This document shows positions 63,037 through 64,000 of a stretch of 64,000 nucleotides of DNA, one piece after another. The stretch covers positions 44,399 to 108,398 of the forward strand of contig CAZYDV010000001.1 in the NCBI GenBank assembly GCA_964646405.1. Direction: 5' to 3'. The first letter of the stretch is position 1; every line of letters begins with the position of its first letter. Position numbers and translations under genes: made by a program. A model generated the notes under the pieces. It saw nothing but the letters and a program-made list of their open reading frames with translations, did not search any database and had not been told where the DNA came from. Source of the DNA: CAKZSB01 sp964646405. GTDB taxonomy: Bacteria > Pseudomonadota > Gammaproteobacteria > Granulosicoccales > Granulosicoccaceae.

Positions 63037-63920
63037 TGTCTGGTTACCTGTCTGCGCAGCTATCGATCCTGTGCCTGAACATCATCATCGCCTACGCGAT
63101 CTTTCTGCCGGCGGCATCGGGTCAGCTCAATCTCGGCGCCAGTGGTTTTGCCATTATCGGTGGATACGTCGGCGGCTGGCTGAACTCCGACTTCGACGGC
63201 CTCGGCATGGCCATGCATCTGAGCATTCCGCTCGCCGCTCTTGCCACCGCTGCCATCGCGTTTTTACTGTCGTTTCCTATTCTTCGCACCCGTGGCGTCT
63301 ACATGGTGCTGGCGACCTTTGCCTTTGCCGAGGTAGTCGCCGGCATTGTGCTCAATCTGGAAGTGGTCGGTGGTGCCGCCGGTTTTCCGGTCGATGGTCA
63401 CGCCGATCTGTCGGTACTCGCGCCGGTTTGTCTGGCGGTGACGCTGGGGTGCTTCTTCCTGATGTCCACGCGCCTTGGCCTTGCCATGCGTAGTGTGCAC
63501 GACGATGAAAACGTCGCCAGTCTGTTTGGTGTCAATGTGCACTGGGTGCGGGTGGCGGCATTCACTCTGGGCGGTCTGCTCGGTGGTCTCTACGGTGCAC
63601 TGTATGGCCATCAGTACAATTACATCGAAGTGCAGAACTGGAATGTTCTATTCAGTATCTATGTGTTGTTGTACGTCCTGCTGGGCGGCACACAGAGCCC
63701 GTTCGGACCGCTGCTCGGCGCCCTGTTTTTTACCTTTGTACCCGAGCTGTTGCGCGCGTTTGGCGAGGCCGTTGGCAGTGAATTAATTGCCGACGGGCGG
63801 TTCGCGATATTTGGCGCGTTGATCGTTCTGATGATGGTGTTCAGGCCGGAGGGAATCGTCACTCGCACACTACTTGAGCGAATCGGTGGTCGACGGGTGC
63901 GCGAACAGGGAGCCGTTTGA
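63036..63920 (+). CDS. livM: Branched-chain-amino-acid-type ABC permease LivM
   Basis: 294 residues with about eight helices; starts within the livH stop codon (TGATG). LNLGASGFAIIGGYVGGW and the coupling loop STRLGLAMRSVHDDENVASLFGVNVHWVRVAAF are typical of LivM. It forms the other half of the importer's channel. One base separates it from the next gene. Confidence 0.92.
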   Translation: MSGYLSAQLSILCLNIIIAYAIFLPAASGQLNLGASGFAIIGGYVGGWLNSDFDGLGMAMHLSIPLAALATAAIAFLLSFPILRTRGVYMVLATFAFAEVVAGIVLNLEVVGGAAGFPVDGHADLSVLAPVCLAVTLGCFFLMSTRLGLAMRSVHDDENVASLFGVNVHWVRVAAFTLGGLLGGLYGALYGHQYNYIEVQNWNVLFSIYVLLYVLLGGTQSPFGPLLGALFFTFVPELLRAFGEAVGSELIADGRFAIFGALIVLMMVFRPEGIVTRTLLERIGGRRVREQGAV

Positions 63921-63921
63921 A

Positions 63922-64000
63922 ATGACGACCCTGTTGTCACTGCGATCGGTCAGCAAAAGCTTCGGTGGATTACAGGTCATCGATGATGTGTCGTTTGCGA
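63922..64000 (+). CDS. livG: ABC transporter ATPase LivG, 5' end only
   Basis: 26 codons visible before the window ends, starting ATG 63922 one base after livM. SLRSVSKSFGGLQVIDDVSF is the first strand of an ABC ATPase of the LivG type. The Walker A motif is beyond the edge. livF and a substrate-binding protein are expected further right but not seen. Confidence 0.82.
   Translation, partial: MTTLLSLRSVSKSFGGLQVIDDVSFA

Overview
This window looks like a chromosomal segment from a free-living, probably aquatic, gammaproteobacterium of moderately high GC content. The lineage call rests on gene content and order: 4.5S RNA-dnaX-ybaB-recR, pepA-holC-valS, lptF-lptG, an E. coli-type glutamate-cysteine ligase, DjlA, TruD, RluB, HolC, ExoI, Bpt-type aminoacyl-transferase and DUF2058/DUF1820/DUF465 proteins. 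It holds about 55 protein genes, one tRNA and the SRP RNA. I see no phage genes, insertion sequences, CRISPR array or plasmid functions. Species cannot be named from this alone.

Layout. 1-4.1 kb: a truncated membrane/TPR protein, an orphan heme A synthase and an unrecognised membrane-anchored protein. 4.1-13.8 kb: lon, pta, ampD, a membrane-bound class III adenylate cyclase, bpt, exonuclease I, a DUF2058 protein and dsbB. 13.9-21.4 kb: a HisN-like phosphatase, an alpha/beta hydrolase, then a tightly overlapping run gshA-mobA-moeA-ykgJ followed by a multidomain signalling protein with degenerate receiver and GGDEF-like modules. 21.4-31.1 kb: valS-holC-pepA running left, lptF-lptG running right, a histone H1-like gene with its own promoter and terminator, and an RDD membrane protein. 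31.3-40.4 kb: a second moeA, xerD, dsbC, truD, djlA, moaB, rluB, tRNA-Ser(GGA), DUF1820 and an AHL-lactonase-like hydrolase. 40.7-42.8 kb: a cyclic-di-GMP phosphodiesterase with an unknown N-terminal region. 42.8-49.6 kb: the phosphate regulon phoB-phoR-pstC-pstA-pstB-phoU with candidate Pho boxes but no pstS. 49.6-55 kb: ffs, dnaX, ybaB, recR, an MFS transporter and ttcA. 55-58.6 kb: a UMF1-type transporter, an RRM protein and a divergent RhlE helicase. 59.4-64 kb: a divergent SDR and an operon of an isochorismatase-like hydrolase, a metallo-beta-lactamase-fold hydrolase, a PuuE-like deacetylase and a branched-chain-amino-acid-type ABC transporter running off the window.

Most of the window is housekeeping. 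The parts least explained by known systems are the 59.4-64 kb hydrolase/transporter operon (a candidate uptake-and-degradation pathway of unknown substrate), the two composite signalling proteins (19.7-21.4 and 40.8-42.8 kb), the two unrecognised membrane proteins at the left end, and the shared leader between the RRM protein and RhlE. Nothing here is firmly a new system; these are the best candidates. Several genes appear to use TTG or GTG starts, and I moved starts accordingly where a Shine-Dalgarno sequence or family alignment supported it.
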